Shown here: piece after piece, positions 48,699 to 57,736 of the stretch | How positions within the stretch are numbered: the first letter of the stretch is position 1 | Layout: every line of letters begins with the position of its first letter | Source: JAJZNI01 sp035624785 | GTDB taxonomy: Bacteria; Chloroflexota; Dormibacteria; Aeolococcales; Aeolococcaceae | DNA length: 64,000 nucleotides | Direction: 5' to 3' | Assembly (NCBI GenBank): GCA_035624785.1 | Contig: DASPQV010000019.1 | Location: forward strand, 1 to 64,000 | Notes under the pieces: generated by a model | Told to the model about the DNA's origin: nothing | The model's database searches: none | What the model saw: the letters and a program-made list of their open reading frames with translations, nothing else | Made by a program: the position numbers and the translations under genes

Positions 48699-51101
48699 AT
48701 GAGCACACTGCCTGAGCTCGGCACCAGCGCACGCACCGGCCGCGGCGTCCCCGGAGACGTGGAGCGTCTCTACGCGGCCGCGGAACCCGACTTCGCCCGC
48801 TACGAGGCGGTGAAGGACGTCATCGACGAGTGCATCGACCTGTCCCTGAACTACCGGCAGAGCGGGCACCCGGGGGGCTCACGCTCCAAGGTGCACCTCC
48901 TCCTGGCGCTGCTCCTCTCCGGGGCGATGCGCTGGGACATCCGCCGCCCCTGGCTCCGCTTCGCGGACCGGTTTGTGCTCTCGGCCGGCCACACCGTGCC
49001 CCTGGTGTACGCGTCCCTGGCGGTGCTCAACGAGGGGATGCGGGCTCGCCACCAGCGGACCGGCGACGCCCGTTTCGCCTTTCCCCAGGACGGCGACTTC
49101 GCGCTGACCTGGGAGTGGCTGCTCCGGCTGCGGCGCCGGGGGGGGCTGCCCGGGCATGCCGAGATGGCCGGGCGGACCCTGTTCCTCAAGTTCAACACCG
49201 GCCCCTCCGGCCACGGCATGGCCCCCGCTGCCGGCGAGGCCCTGGCCCTGCGGCTGGCCGGCGCCGAGGAGGTCAAGGTCTTCGCGGTGGAGGGTGAGGG
49301 AGGCATCACCCCGGGCGCTGCCCACGAGACCAAGAACACTGCCTGGGGCCTGGGCCTCAGCAACCTGGTGTTCCTGCTCGACTGGAACGACTACGGGATC
49401 GATCCCCGCCCCGCCTCCAGCGTGGTCCACGGGACACCCGTCGACTGGTTCGCGCCCTATGGCTGGAGGGTCACCGGAGTGGAGAAGGGCTCGGAGTGGG
49501 GCCCGGTGACCCGCGGCGTGCTCGACGCCGCCTGCGGCGACAACCCCGGCCGCGTTCCCAGCGTCGCCTGGTTCAAGACCCGCAAGGGGCGCGGCTATGG
49601 CAAGTACGACTACAAGAGCCACGGCACCCCCTGGCCGCTGAACGCGCCCGAGTTCTGGGCCGTTCGCAGGGAGTTCATGGCTCGGCACGAGGTCGAGTAC
49701 CGGGGGGTCGACGCGCCCGCCCCCAAGGACCCGGCGGAGTTGCGCGCCCAGGCGGAGGCCAACCTCGAGGTCGCGATCGGCGTGCTCCGGCGGGACCGAG
49801 GGCTGGTCGACTGGCTCTCGGACCGGCTGGTGGCGATCGCCGAGACGGTGCCGGAGGAGATCGAGGGTTTCCGGTTGGGCCAGCGGGGAGCCGGGGTGTT
49901 CCAGGACCGGAGGCTGTTCGACTTCGCCGGCTACCCGGCCGAGCTGTGGAAGAAACCCGGAGAGAAGGCCCCCAACCGGGCTGCCCTGGGTGCCTGGGGC
50001 GCCTACGTCAACGGCTCCGCCCGCCGTCACCACGGCCGGCCCCTCTTCATCGCCGCCTCGGCGGACCTCGCCGAGTCCACCAACATCGCCGGCTTCGCCC
50101 AGGACTTCGGAGACCTGGATGGATACGGCTGGTACGAGCGGGACGGCAATCCCCAGGGCACCCTGCTTCCGACCGAGATCACCGAGTTCAGCAACGCCGG
50201 TCTGCTGACCGGGATGGCCTCGGTCAACCTCGCCGAGGATCCCTTCACCCGCTTCGACGGCTTCTGGGGAGCCTGCTCCACCTACGGCTCGTTCTCATAC
50301 CTCAAGTACGGGCCGATGCGCCTCTTCAGCCAGCTGGCCCAGGACTGCGAGCTCAGGGTCGGCAAGGTGCTGTGGATCGCCGGCCACTCGGGGCCCGAGA
50401 CGGCCGAGGACTCGCGCACCCATTTCGGGGTCTTCTCGACCGGGGTGACCCAGCTGTTCCCCGAGGGGCGCGCCCTCGACCTGCATCCCTGGGAATACAA
50501 CGAGGTACCGGTCGTTCTCGGCGCGGCCATGGCCACCGACGTGCCCATCGTCGTCCTCCATCTCACCAGGCCGCCGATCGAGATCCCGGACCGGGCCCAG
50601 CTGGGCATTCCCTCCCACTTCGCCGCGGCCAGGGGGGCCTATGTCCTGCGTGCCTTCCGGGAGGGCATCCCCAGGCTGGGCACGGTCTATGTGCGAGGCA
50701 CCATGTCGACCCACAACCTGGTCAGGGTCCTGCCCGACCTCGATCGCCTCGGTCTCAACGTCAAGGTGGTGGCGGCGATCAGCCCACAGCTCTTCGCCCT
50801 CCAGGACGACGAGTACCGGGAGAGCGTGGTCGGCCCCGCCGACCGGATCGACGCCATGGTGGTGACCAACGGCGCCTACAACCTGATGCAGCACTGGGCC
50901 CACGGACCGCTGGTGCGCGAGTACTCCCTGTCGGCGGACTGGGACGACCGCTGGCGCACCGGCGGGACCGTCGACGAAGTCATCGACGAGGCCCACCTCG
51001 ACCCCGCCCACGTGCTCGCCGCGATCCAGAGGTTCGTGGAGGAGCGGCCGGAGCGGCTGGCGAGGATGCGGGTGGAGCTGGACGCGGCCCTCGGCCGCTA
51101 G
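48699..51101 (+). CDS. Transketolase-like thiamine-diphosphate enzyme, long form
   Basis: 800 residues from ATG 48699, about 120 more than a classical transketolase. The N-terminal ThDP domain has NYRQSGHPGGSRSKVHLLLA and KFNTGPSGHGMAPAAGEALA. The metal-binding loop reads VEGEGGITPGAAHETKNTAW rather than the usual GDGxxxEG, followed by LVFLLDWNDYGID. The pyrimidine-domain part (TEITEFSNAGLLTGMASVNL) and a C-terminal domain follow. It probably shuttles two-carbon units between sugar phosphates, but the altered loop leaves the acceptor uncertain. It is not a phosphoketolase, because the WGHWGTxPG opening is absent. Confidence 0.82.
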   Translation: MSTLPELGTSARTGRGVPGDVERLYAAAEPDFARYEAVKDVIDECIDLSLNYRQSGHPGGSRSKVHLLLALLLSGAMRWDIRRPWLRFADRFVLSAGHTVPLVYASLAVLNEGMRARHQRTGDARFAFPQDGDFALTWEWLLRLRRRGGLPGHAEMAGRTLFLKFNTGPSGHGMAPAAGEALALRLAGAEEVKVFAVEGEGGITPGAAHETKNTAWGLGLSNLVFLLDWNDYGIDPRPASSVVHGTPVDWFAPYGWRVTGVEKGSEWGPVTRGVLDAACGDNPGRVPSVAWFKTRKGRGYGKYDYKSHGTPWPLNAPEFWAVRREFMARHEVEYRGVDAPAPKDPAELRAQAEANLEVAIGVLRRDRGLVDWLSDRLVAIAETVPEEIEGFRLGQRGAGVFQDRRLFDFAGYPAELWKKPGEKAPNRAALGAWGAYVNGSARRHHGRPLFIAASADLAESTNIAGFAQDFGDLDGYGWYERDGNPQGTLLPTEITEFSNAGLLTGMASVNLAEDPFTRFDGFWGACSTYGSFSYLKYGPMRLFSQLAQDCELRVGKVLWIAGHSGPETAEDSRTHFGVFSTGVTQLFPEGRALDLHPWEYNEVPVVLGAAMATDVPIVVLHLTRPPIEIPDRAQLGIPSHFAAARGAYVLRAFREGIPRLGTVYVRGTMSTHNLVRVLPDLDRLGLNVKVVAAISPQLFALQDDEYRESVVGPADRIDAMVVTNGAYNLMQHWAHGPLVREYSLSADWDDRWRTGGTVDEVIDEAHLDPAHVLAAIQRFVEERPERLARMRVELDAALGR

Positions 51102-51188
51102 CCTTTCCGACCTGCACAAGGGTCGAGGCTAGCGCCCGGGACCCTTGCGAGAGAGCCGGGTGGCCCCTTCAGGTCATCGCCCCGTTAT

Positions 51189-51202
51189 GGACACCCGTGT
51201 CC
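51189..51202. repeat. Small inverted repeat GGACAC-CC-GTGTCC
   Basis: A perfect 6-bp inverted repeat with a 2-bp centre, lying in the 231-bp gap between convergent genes that otherwise shows no gene. It could be part of a terminator or an old insertion-element end. Confidence 0.4.
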
Positions 51203-51327
51203 GAAACCTGGTGGGACATGCTGGAGGCTGCCCTGTTCGTGAAGCGCTGGAGCTGAAGGGCACCCTCGGCGCAGCCGCCCGGGCGTTGCTTGACACCGCC
51301 TTCGCAGGGGTTGCGTCCCGGTGGTTC

Positions 51328-51344
51328 CCGGGTCAGGGACCCGG
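51328..51344. terminator. Hairpin over the aminotransferase stop codon
   Basis: CCGGGTC (51328-51334) and GACCCGG (51338-51344) form a perfect 7-bp stem with a 3-nt loop that covers the minus-strand stop codon at 51333-51335. It could end the minus transcript, although no T-run is present. Confidence 0.4.
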
Positions 51345-52247
51345 AGGAAGCTCTGCCAGGGTTGCGGCAGCAGCCGTGATCGCCGCCTCACGTGCCTCGC
51401 GGAGGCGGCGGCTCAGCGGGCCCGGCTGCCCGTCGCTGACCGGCCATCCGTCGATGCGGGTGACCGGCAGGATGCCGGCCACCGAGCTGGCCAGAAGCAC
51501 CTCGGATGCCGAGCGGAGCTCCTCCGGGGCCAGCTGGATCTCGCGGACCGACACGCCGAGGGCGAGCGCGCCCGAGCGGATCACCCACTCCCGGGTGGTC
51601 CCGCGGAGGATGCCGCACTCCAGGGAGGGCGTGGCGATCCCCGCCGAGTCGAGCATGAAGATGCTCGCCGAGGTCGCCTCGGCGACATGCCCGTCGGTGG
51701 TTAGGAAAAGGGCATCGTCGGCGGCTCGCCGGTGCGCCTCGAGCCGCGCGTAGACGAAGTCGGCGCGGCTCGTCGTCTTGACCGCGGCCAGGGGGCTCAT
51801 GGGATCCCGGCGGACCGTCGAGATCACCAGGTGCAGGCCGCGGCGGAGCAGCTCCGGCGGCGGGGGATCCACCCGCCAGGCCTGGACCACCAGGGTCGGG
51901 GCGACCCCGGTAGGGGGGAGCAGGGCGCGCCCGGCTACGGGTCCCCGGCTGACCGTCAGGCGGACCGCGGCGGTCATCGCGGCCCCGTCCAGGCCGTTGG
52001 CGCCGATCACCTCGGTGATCGCATCGCCGAGCCTGACCTCGAGATCACCGGGGAGCGGGATCTCCATCTTCTCCGCTGAGGACCGCAGCCGCCCCAGGTG
52101 GAGGGGCAGCTCGAGAGCCCGGCCGCTGCAGATCCGGATGGTCTCGAACACCCCGTCCCCGAGCAGGAAGCCCCGATCGGTCACGGCCAACTCCGGCTGC
52201 TCGGTCGGGATCAGCCACCCGTTGACCCAGGCATGCGACGTGCTCAT
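51333..52247 (-). CDS. Class IV aminotransferase
   Basis: 304 residues. AWVNGWLIPTEQPELAVTDR, GFLLGDGVFETIRI and LHLGRLRSSAEKM are the fold-type IV opening; the PLP lysine is in VKTTSRADFVYARLEA and the EATSASIFML glutamate pairs with the ring nitrogen. The family includes branched-chain and D-amino-acid aminotransferases and aminodeoxychorismate lyase; the active-site loops do not decide between them. It is the last gene of the gcvPA-gcvPB-kinase operon and overlaps the upstream gene by 4 bp. Confidence 0.88.
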   Translation of the reverse strand: MSTSHAWVNGWLIPTEQPELAVTDRGFLLGDGVFETIRICSGRALELPLHLGRLRSSAEKMEIPLPGDLEVRLGDAITEVIGANGLDGAAMTAAVRLTVSRGPVAGRALLPPTGVAPTLVVQAWRVDPPPPELLRRGLHLVISTVRRDPMSPLAAVKTTSRADFVYARLEAHRRAADDALFLTTDGHVAEATSASIFMLDSAGIATPSLECGILRGTTREWVIRSGALALGVSVREIQLAPEELRSASEVLLASSVAGILPVTRIDGWPVSDGQPGPLSRRLREAREAAITAAAATLAELPPGP

Positions 52248-53377
52248 GCCACGACCCGCCAGACGACCTGGTCGCGCGGGCCGGTGATGACCCGCACGTA
52301 TCCCTCGAGCAGCTGGTCGCAGTCGGGGTCACCGGTGTCGACGCGGAGCGGGCCTTCGAGCGCGTGCAGCTTGTCGAGGGTGGCGATGACCAGGATGTTG
52401 TCGCGCCCGACCTGTCGGATCAGGCGCGGGCTCAGCTGCTGGTTGCCCCGTCCGAAGACGTGGCCCTGGCCGCCGATCGCGGTGACCACGATGCGTGCCC
52501 GGTGTCGGTCGATGGCCTCGAGCAGCTGGGCCTCGCTGAGGTCGCGGCCCAGCAACCGTCCCCCCTGCACCAGGTCGACCCCGAGGAGCGTCGTCTCTAA
52601 GCCGAGCTGATCCCCCACCGCCTTGACCGTCGAGCCCGGCCCGAGGATGTAAAGGGCTTCGGGGTCGCGCTCCATCTCCTCCAACACGCCGAGGGCCACT
52701 CCGCGCGTGGTCGAGGGATCGGACCGGCTGCCTGCCTTGGCCCGCTGCACCAGGTCGTGGACGCAGGGGACGGGGAGGCAGCCGAACAGCCGGGGCGCGA
52801 CCACCCCCGAACGGAAAAGGTCCTCGTCGACGTCCAGGACCTCCCGCTCCTCCAACCGCGAGCGGCCGGCGACGAAGCCCCTCACCACCTCGGCGGCGCG
52901 GCGGGGGGTCACCGCGAATACGCTCGAATGGATCTTCACCCCCGCTGGAATGCCGATCACCGGAAGCGCCATCCCGGTCGCCGCAGCCACATCGCGGGCG
53001 GTGCCGTCGCCACCGGCGAAGAGGAGTAGCTCCGCGCCCCACCGATGCAGGTCCGAAGCCGCTCGTCGGGTGTCGTCGGCGGTGGTCCGGCCGCTCACGA
53101 TGCTGCCCAGCAGGGCGGGCTCGAAGCCGCAGGCCCGCGCCGTCCGCGCGCCCATCTCCGCGGGGTACGTGCCGAGCACCACGGCATCGGCCAGGTCGCA
53201 CAGCGCCGCCAGCGTCTGGGCGGCACGCTGCTCCGCCGAGGGCACAGCTCCGAGGGCCAGGGCTCGGGCGACGATGGTGGTCCCATCCGAACCCTTGAGG
53301 CCAACCCGCCCGCCGATGCCGGCTAGCGGGTTGACGATCAGGCCCAGGCGGCGGCGGTGCTCAGCCGGGTTGGCCAT
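52244..53377 (-). CDS. ATP-NAD kinase-family (COG3199) protein
   Basis: 377 residues from ATG 53377 (53380 is an adjacent alternative). LGLIVNPLAGIGGRVGLKGSD at the start and LLLFAGGDGTARDVAAA with GIPAGVKIHSSVFAV give the GGDGT nucleotide-binding signature of the NAD/diacylglycerol-kinase superfamily. COG3199 members are predicted to phosphorylate NAD or a sugar or acetoin-type substrate. It overlaps gcvPB by 17 bp and the aminotransferase by 4 bp, so it is tightly linked to glycine cleavage. Confidence 0.85.
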   Translation of the reverse strand: MANPAEHRRRLGLIVNPLAGIGGRVGLKGSDGTTIVARALALGAVPSAEQRAAQTLAALCDLADAVVLGTYPAEMGARTARACGFEPALLGSIVSGRTTADDTRRAASDLHRWGAELLLFAGGDGTARDVAAATGMALPVIGIPAGVKIHSSVFAVTPRRAAEVVRGFVAGRSRLEEREVLDVDEDLFRSGVVAPRLFGCLPVPCVHDLVQRAKAGSRSDPSTTRGVALGVLEEMERDPEALYILGPGSTVKAVGDQLGLETTLLGVDLVQGGRLLGRDLSEAQLLEAIDRHRARIVVTAIGGQGHVFGRGNQQLSPRLIRQVGRDNILVIATLDKLHALEGPLRVDTGDPDCDQLLEGYVRVITGPRDQVVWRVVA

Positions 53378-54965
53378 CACCGTGCATCCTTCTCCACACC
53401 CTCCAGGTGAACGGGACCTCGGTGAGGCTCCGGTAGTCGTGGACCTCTCGCCGAACGATGCAGCGATGCGGCGCAGTCTTGACGATCTCCGGCTCCCGGT
53501 AGGCTTCTGCCGAGATCTGGTGGAAGGCGGCGATGAAGCGATCGAGATCCCGTTTCGACTGACCCTCGGTGGGCTCCGGGGTCACCGGCTCGTCGATGAT
53601 CCGGGGCACGTGGCTCTCGAAGTAGGTGGCCACCCCGAAGTCGGCCAGCCGGTAGTTGAAGTCGGTGGTGGTGACGCCGGTGTCCTCGAAGAGCTTCCGA
53701 AGGGTGAAGCGCGCCTCCTGGAGCTTGCGCCGGTTGGGATAGGAGATGGCCAGTCCCCGGACCTCGAGCAGCTTGCGGATCAGGTAGTTGTTGTTGATCA
53801 CCGCCCACTCCGAGGCGGCGCGCAGCCCGTCCTGGCCCATCGCCAGAACGTAGGCGTAGGCCTTGACGACGTTGGGCACCATGCCCAGGAACGTGCCCAC
53901 CTTGCCGATGCTCAGAGGCAGGTCGTGATCGAGGTGGTAACTCTCTCCGTCGAACCTGAGCAGGGGGACGGGCAGGAAGGGGACGAATCCCTCCTTGACC
54001 GCCACGGCACAGGCCCCTGGACCGTAGGAGCCATGAGGCGTCGAGAAGGTCTTGTGGAGGTTGAAGTGGACCATGTCTGCACCCAGGTCGCCGGCGCGCA
54101 TCCGGGTCATGACCCCGTTGAAGTTCGCCTGGTCCAGGGAGACGACGCCTCCCGCATCGTGAACCAGCCGAGCGTATTCAGCGATCTTGGAGTCGAAGAC
54201 GCCGGTGTCGTAGGGTGCCGTGACCATGATGCCGGCGGTCCGCGGTGAGATGGCCGCCCGGAGCGCCTCGATGCCGATCTCGCCGGTGACCGGATCGGGA
54301 TAGAGGCTGATCACTCGGAATCCGGCGGCCGCCGCCGCGGCGGGGTTGCACGGGTGGGAGACGGCGCAGGTGATCATCTCGTCGCGGTGGTTCTGGTTCC
54401 GGGCGCGGTGGTGGGCGCGGATCATAAGAGCGTCGGTGTAGGCGCCATGGCCTCCGCCCCGGGGCTGGAAGGTCACCTCGTCCATGCCGGCAAGCTCGCG
54501 GAGCCAGTTGCGCAACCCGTACATGAGCTCGAGGACGCCCTGCAGCGCGGCCTCGGGCTCCAGTGGATGGAGGTCGCGGAGCTTGGGCAGCCGGGCGATC
54601 TCCTCGTTGAGCCGCGGCGAGTACTTCATGGTGCAGGTCCCGACTCCGACGTTGCTGCCCGAGTCGTAGCCGAAGGTCATCTGCGAGCAGCGGATGTAGT
54701 GGCGGAGGATCTCCGGCTCGCTCACCTCCGGAAGCGCCGGTGGCACCGCCCGCCTGGCCGCCGCCGGCAGGGTGTCGACGATGCCAGTGGTCTCGGCGGC
54801 AAGCTCCGGTTCGATGCTGGGGAGGATCTGGTTCACCGTCCCGGGCCGCGACTGCTCGTAGAGGGTGGTCTCGTGCCAGCGTGGGGCCCTGTAGCCGGTG
54901 TCGATCTCCCCGTACCGCGTCATCCTCTCGGCTTCCACCCCGGGCTCGAAGGTCTTGACCATCAC
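53361..54965 (-). CDS. gcvPB: Glycine decarboxylase subunit 2 (P-protein)
   Basis: 534 residues from GTG 54965 (ATG 54962 is equally placed). The PLP lysine is in VHFNLHKTFSTPHG, preceded by VVSLDQANFNGVM. The GYDSGSNVGVGTCTMKYSPR segment, EVTFQPRGGGHGAYTDALMI and VSHPCNPAAAAAAGF are standard for the C-terminal half of the split P-protein. It decarboxylates glycine and loads the aminomethyl group on lipoyl-H protein, with gcvPA. The H and T proteins are not in this window. Confidence 0.95.
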   Translation of the reverse strand: MMVKTFEPGVEAERMTRYGEIDTGYRAPRWHETTLYEQSRPGTVNQILPSIEPELAAETTGIVDTLPAAARRAVPPALPEVSEPEILRHYIRCSQMTFGYDSGSNVGVGTCTMKYSPRLNEEIARLPKLRDLHPLEPEAALQGVLELMYGLRNWLRELAGMDEVTFQPRGGGHGAYTDALMIRAHHRARNQNHRDEMITCAVSHPCNPAAAAAAGFRVISLYPDPVTGEIGIEALRAAISPRTAGIMVTAPYDTGVFDSKIAEYARLVHDAGGVVSLDQANFNGVMTRMRAGDLGADMVHFNLHKTFSTPHGSYGPGACAVAVKEGFVPFLPVPLLRFDGESYHLDHDLPLSIGKVGTFLGMVPNVVKAYAYVLAMGQDGLRAASEWAVINNNYLIRKLLEVRGLAISYPNRRKLQEARFTLRKLFEDTGVTTTDFNYRLADFGVATYFESHVPRIIDEPVTPEPTEGQSKRDLDRFIAAFHQISAEAYREPEIVKTAPHRCIVRREVHDYRSLTEVPFTWRVWRRMHGDGQPG

Positions 54966-56353
54966 AGTACTTCCGCCAGGACGTGCACGAGCCAGTCGAT
55001 CTCGGCCTGGGTGCGCGTCTCGGTGACGCAGTACAGGGCCACCTGGCCGAACTCGGGGAACTCGACGGAGACGTCCTTGCCACCCAGGATTCCCTTTTGC
55101 AGGAGCGCCTGGTTGATGTCTGCGACGGAGCGTCCCGTGGCGCTGAAGTCCACTAGGAACTCGTTGAAGTGCGGGGCGGCGAACACCGGCGCCCGGACGC
55201 CGGGCAGCTTGTTGAGGTGGGCCATCGCGTACCCGGCCCTCTGCATGTTTGTGGCGCCGAGGTCGCGCATGCCCCGCGGACCGAGCAGCGCCATGTAGAC
55301 GCCGGCGCCGATGGCCATGAGGAAGGCGGAGGTGCCGCTGATGGAGCGGGCCGCCTCACGGGTCCCGTAGAAGATCCTGTGGAAGAGGGCGTGCGAGGTA
55401 TAGGCCCGCTCTCCCGGAACTGATGTCCGCAGTATGCCTACCATGAGCATGGGCAGCGCCCGGGTGAACCGGTCCTCGTTCTTGCAGGCCAGGATGCCCA
55501 GGCGGGTGCCCCCGCAGGCCATGGGCAGGCCCAGGGACTGACCATCGCCGCATGCGATGTCGCAGTCGTACTGTCCGGGTGGGGCGAGCACTCCCAGAGA
55601 AGTGGGGTTGACGCCCGCGATCAGCAGCGCGCCCTTGGCATGTGCGATGCGGCTGATCTCGGCAGCCTGAGTCTCAACTACGCCCAGGTAGCCGGGGTTC
55701 TCCAGGTAGACCGCGGCGGTGCGCTCCGACACCTTGGCCCGGAGATCGGCCAGGTCGATGATCCCCGTTGCCGGTTCGTGCTTCACGCGAACGACGTCGA
55801 ACCAGGGATCGAGGTAGTTGAGCATGACCCGGAACCGGTCGGGGTCGATTAGCTCCGGGAGGACAAGCTGGCGCCGGCCGGTGACCCTCGAGGCCATCTG
55901 CAGGGCGTCGCCGCTGGCGGTGGCGCCGTCGTAGACGGCGGAGCCGACTACGTCCATCTCCAGCAGGTCTCCCATCATGCTCTGGTACTCGAACATGGCC
56001 ATGAAGCGGCCGTGATCGGTGACCTCGGTGCCGGTGTAGGCGGTGAGGAACTCGGACCGACCCATGACCTCGCCGAGCAGCGCCGGGGAGTAGTGGTCGT
56101 AGCAGCCCGCGCCGAGGAAGCTCAGATACTCGGCGGCGGTCCGGTCCCTCTCCAGCGCGGCACTGACCAACCGGCCCACATCGGCCTCCGACATCGGCGC
56201 GTGCGGCAGATCGAGCTTCCCCTCGAAACGAAGGCCGGCGGGGATCTCCTCGTAGATCCGGTCGACGGAGTCCACCCCGATCTCGGCGAGCATCGCCTCC
56301 CTCATGCCGGGCGAGCTGTTGGGTATGAACCGGTGCACCAGGGCCTCGGTCAT
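54962..56353 (-). CDS. gcvPA: Glycine decarboxylase subunit 1 (P-protein)
   Basis: 463 residues, ATG 7 nt after GGAGGT. FIPNSSPGMREAMLAEIGV, SFLGAGCYDHYSPALLGEVM and YQSMMGDLLEMDVVGSAVYD are conserved gcvPA segments; DIACGDGQSLGLPMACGG and FHRIFYGTREAA follow. It is the N-terminal, non-PLP-lysine half of the glycine decarboxylase. A consensus-like promoter lies about 50 bp upstream, and the leader is too short for a glycine riboswitch. First gene of a four-gene operon. Confidence 0.95.
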   Translation of the reverse strand: MTEALVHRFIPNSSPGMREAMLAEIGVDSVDRIYEEIPAGLRFEGKLDLPHAPMSEADVGRLVSAALERDRTAAEYLSFLGAGCYDHYSPALLGEVMGRSEFLTAYTGTEVTDHGRFMAMFEYQSMMGDLLEMDVVGSAVYDGATASGDALQMASRVTGRRQLVLPELIDPDRFRVMLNYLDPWFDVVRVKHEPATGIIDLADLRAKVSERTAAVYLENPGYLGVVETQAAEISRIAHAKGALLIAGVNPTSLGVLAPPGQYDCDIACGDGQSLGLPMACGGTRLGILACKNEDRFTRALPMLMVGILRTSVPGERAYTSHALFHRIFYGTREAARSISGTSAFLMAIGAGVYMALLGPRGMRDLGATNMQRAGYAMAHLNKLPGVRAPVFAAPHFNEFLVDFSATGRSVADINQALLQKGILGGKDVSVEFPEFGQVALYCVTETRTQAEIDWLVHVLAEVL

Positions 56354-56401
56354 CGCGGCACCTCCATCGGGCCTACGCCCCTACGGGCGGTGTGACTCCG
56401 C

Positions 56402-56430
56402 TGTATAGGAACGCCGGGCTGGGGAGGCAA
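56402..56430 (-). promoter_or_regulatory. Promoter of the gcvPA operon
   Basis: On the minus strand TTGCCT (56430-56425), 17 bp, TATACA (56407-56402). The leader is about 40 nt with GGAGGT before ATG 56353. Confidence 0.75.
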
Positions 56431-56510
56431 GGGCCCAATCGCATCGCTGCGATCGGGTACTAAGTCACGCGGAAGCCGGAGGACCGATCCGGTCCCCCGG
56501 CCTCGAGAAT
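56430..56510 (-). terminator. Two small hairpins after the minus-strand membrane gene
   Basis: Just downstream of the membrane protein gene that ends at 56525 lie a GGACCG/CGGTCC stem with a 3-nt loop and an ATCGCA/TGCGAT stem with a 4-nt loop. Both precede the gcvPA promoter and probably separate the two units. No T-run is present. Confidence 0.4.
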
Positions 56511-56524
56511 GAGTCAGCGAGGGT

Positions 56525-57055
56525 TCAGGCCCGCGCCGCCTGCGAGGAAACCTCGGGGCGCGATCCGCTCCGCCGGAGCAGCGCCGGCAGGAGACGGGCG
56601 CTGCGGCTGAGTGCCATGGCCAGGGCCAGGAAGATGAGGCCGTCGGTCAGGCCGTCGACCGTGATCTGGTTGGTGACCATCCAGTGGCCGAGCGGCGCGC
56701 CGTACCAGTTGTAGGCCCCGAAGCTGAAGAGGATCCGAGCCCCGATCACGAAGATCCAGAAGGCGGCGTAGGCGATCCCGGTCCTGCTGGTCAGTCGCCC
56801 CTGGGCACTGACACCGACACGCATGAAGCCGAAGGCTGCGACGAGGCCGAGCAGCAGGCCAGCCCCGGTCGCGACCAGCTCGAAGAGGAGGCCGCTGCCC
56901 GACGTCTGCGGGCTCTGCACGAAGAAGGGCAGGATCACCAGGCCGGCTGCGAGGGGGCGGAGCACCCTGAGCCAGGTCACCTTGCGCTGTCCCAGGTCAG
57001 CCTCCATCACGACGGCGAGCACAAAGAGGTTAACGATCCAGATGCTGGCGGGCAT
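56525..57055 (-). CDS. Membrane protein, unknown function
   Basis: 176 residues from ATG 57055 after GGAGGAG. Helices: IWIVNLFVLAVVMEADLG, PLAAGLVILPFFVQ, LLFELVATGAGLLLGLVAAFG, GIAYAAFWIFVIGARILFSFG and LTDGLIFLALAMAL. It resembles the small DUF-type multi-helix proteins of actinobacteria and Bacillus, without a firm family match. A basic C-terminal tail follows. No functional clue from neighbours. Confidence 0.6.
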   Translation of the reverse strand: MPASIWIVNLFVLAVVMEADLGQRKVTWLRVLRPLAAGLVILPFFVQSPQTSGSGLLFELVATGAGLLLGLVAAFGFMRVGVSAQGRLTSRTGIAYAAFWIFVIGARILFSFGAYNWYGAPLGHWMVTNQITVDGLTDGLIFLALAMALSRSARLLPALLRRSGSRPEVSSQAARA

Positions 57056-57254
57056 GTCAGTCTCCTCCGGGACCAAGCCCGAGATCGGCGCCGGGGCGAC
57101 GCTCCCAGGAAGTTGTTTGCATGCCCCTGAGGCTAGGGACGCTCACCGCTCTGGTCATCGGCGTGCGGATTGAACTTTCTCGCCCGCCGTGGTCAGCCCC
57201 GGGACCGAACCGGTCAACCTCGGGGTGGAACCGCTGACGGTGGCGGCTCCACCC

Positions 57255-57500
57255 TCAGAGTGAGTGCCGGAGCGCCAGCAGGGTTTCCGGTCCGGGAACG
57301 GCGGGGGAGGAGATGGTGGCGAGGAGGCGGCTCACCGCATCCTGGATCTCGTCGACCGCGCCCTCGAAGGCGGCTCGGTTCCGCTGCGAGGGTTGACGGT
57401 ATCCGCTGACCTTGCGCACGAACTGAAGCGACGCGGCGCGGATGTCGTCGCTAGTCGGGGGAGGCTCCGCGCCCCGCAGGGTCCTGATGCTTCTGCACAT
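57255..57500 (-). CDS. DUF2277-family small protein
   Basis: 81 residues from ATG 57500. MCRSIRTLRGAEPPPTSDD, IRAASLQFVRKVSGYRQPS and AFEGAVDEIQDAVSRLLA are the signature of DUF2277, a cytoplasmic alpha-helical protein common in actinobacteria, of unknown function. A TAGGAT hexamer lies 8 nt upstream on the minus strand, so the gene is probably leaderless. Confidence 0.85.
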   Translation of the reverse strand: MCRSIRTLRGAEPPPTSDDIRAASLQFVRKVSGYRQPSQRNRAAFEGAVDEIQDAVSRLLATISSPAVPGPETLLALRHSL

Positions 57501-57736
57501 GGGCACCCATCCTATTGAAACCACGGGCGGCCGCGGTCTCGAGCGCTCCTGGTCCGGACGGCCCCTGGGGGGCGGGTCTCGGGGCCGAGGGCGGCAGGGC
57601 CGCGGGCCACGAGTTCCATGGCCGGCGACGAAAGCGGTCGGTCGGAGCAGGCCGAGGACCCCGCGCCCTCCCGGAGTGAGGCAGAATGGGCGCCCGGCCT
57701 CCGAACGCCGCTTCGATCACCTCGAACAGTTCGCTG

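Noticed and set aside
49496..51256. Second plus-strand frame of 586 codons inside the transketolase gene
   Set aside because: Arginine/glycine/proline-rich shadow of the real frame; no motif.
51102..51332. Insertion-element end at the GGACAC repeat
   Set aside because: Only a 6-bp repeat; no transposase frame or matching second end in the window, so I list it as a small repeat only.
56350..56410. Glycine riboswitch before gcvPA
   Set aside because: The leader from the predicted start site is only about 40 nt, too short for the aptamer, and no riboswitch core motif is seen.
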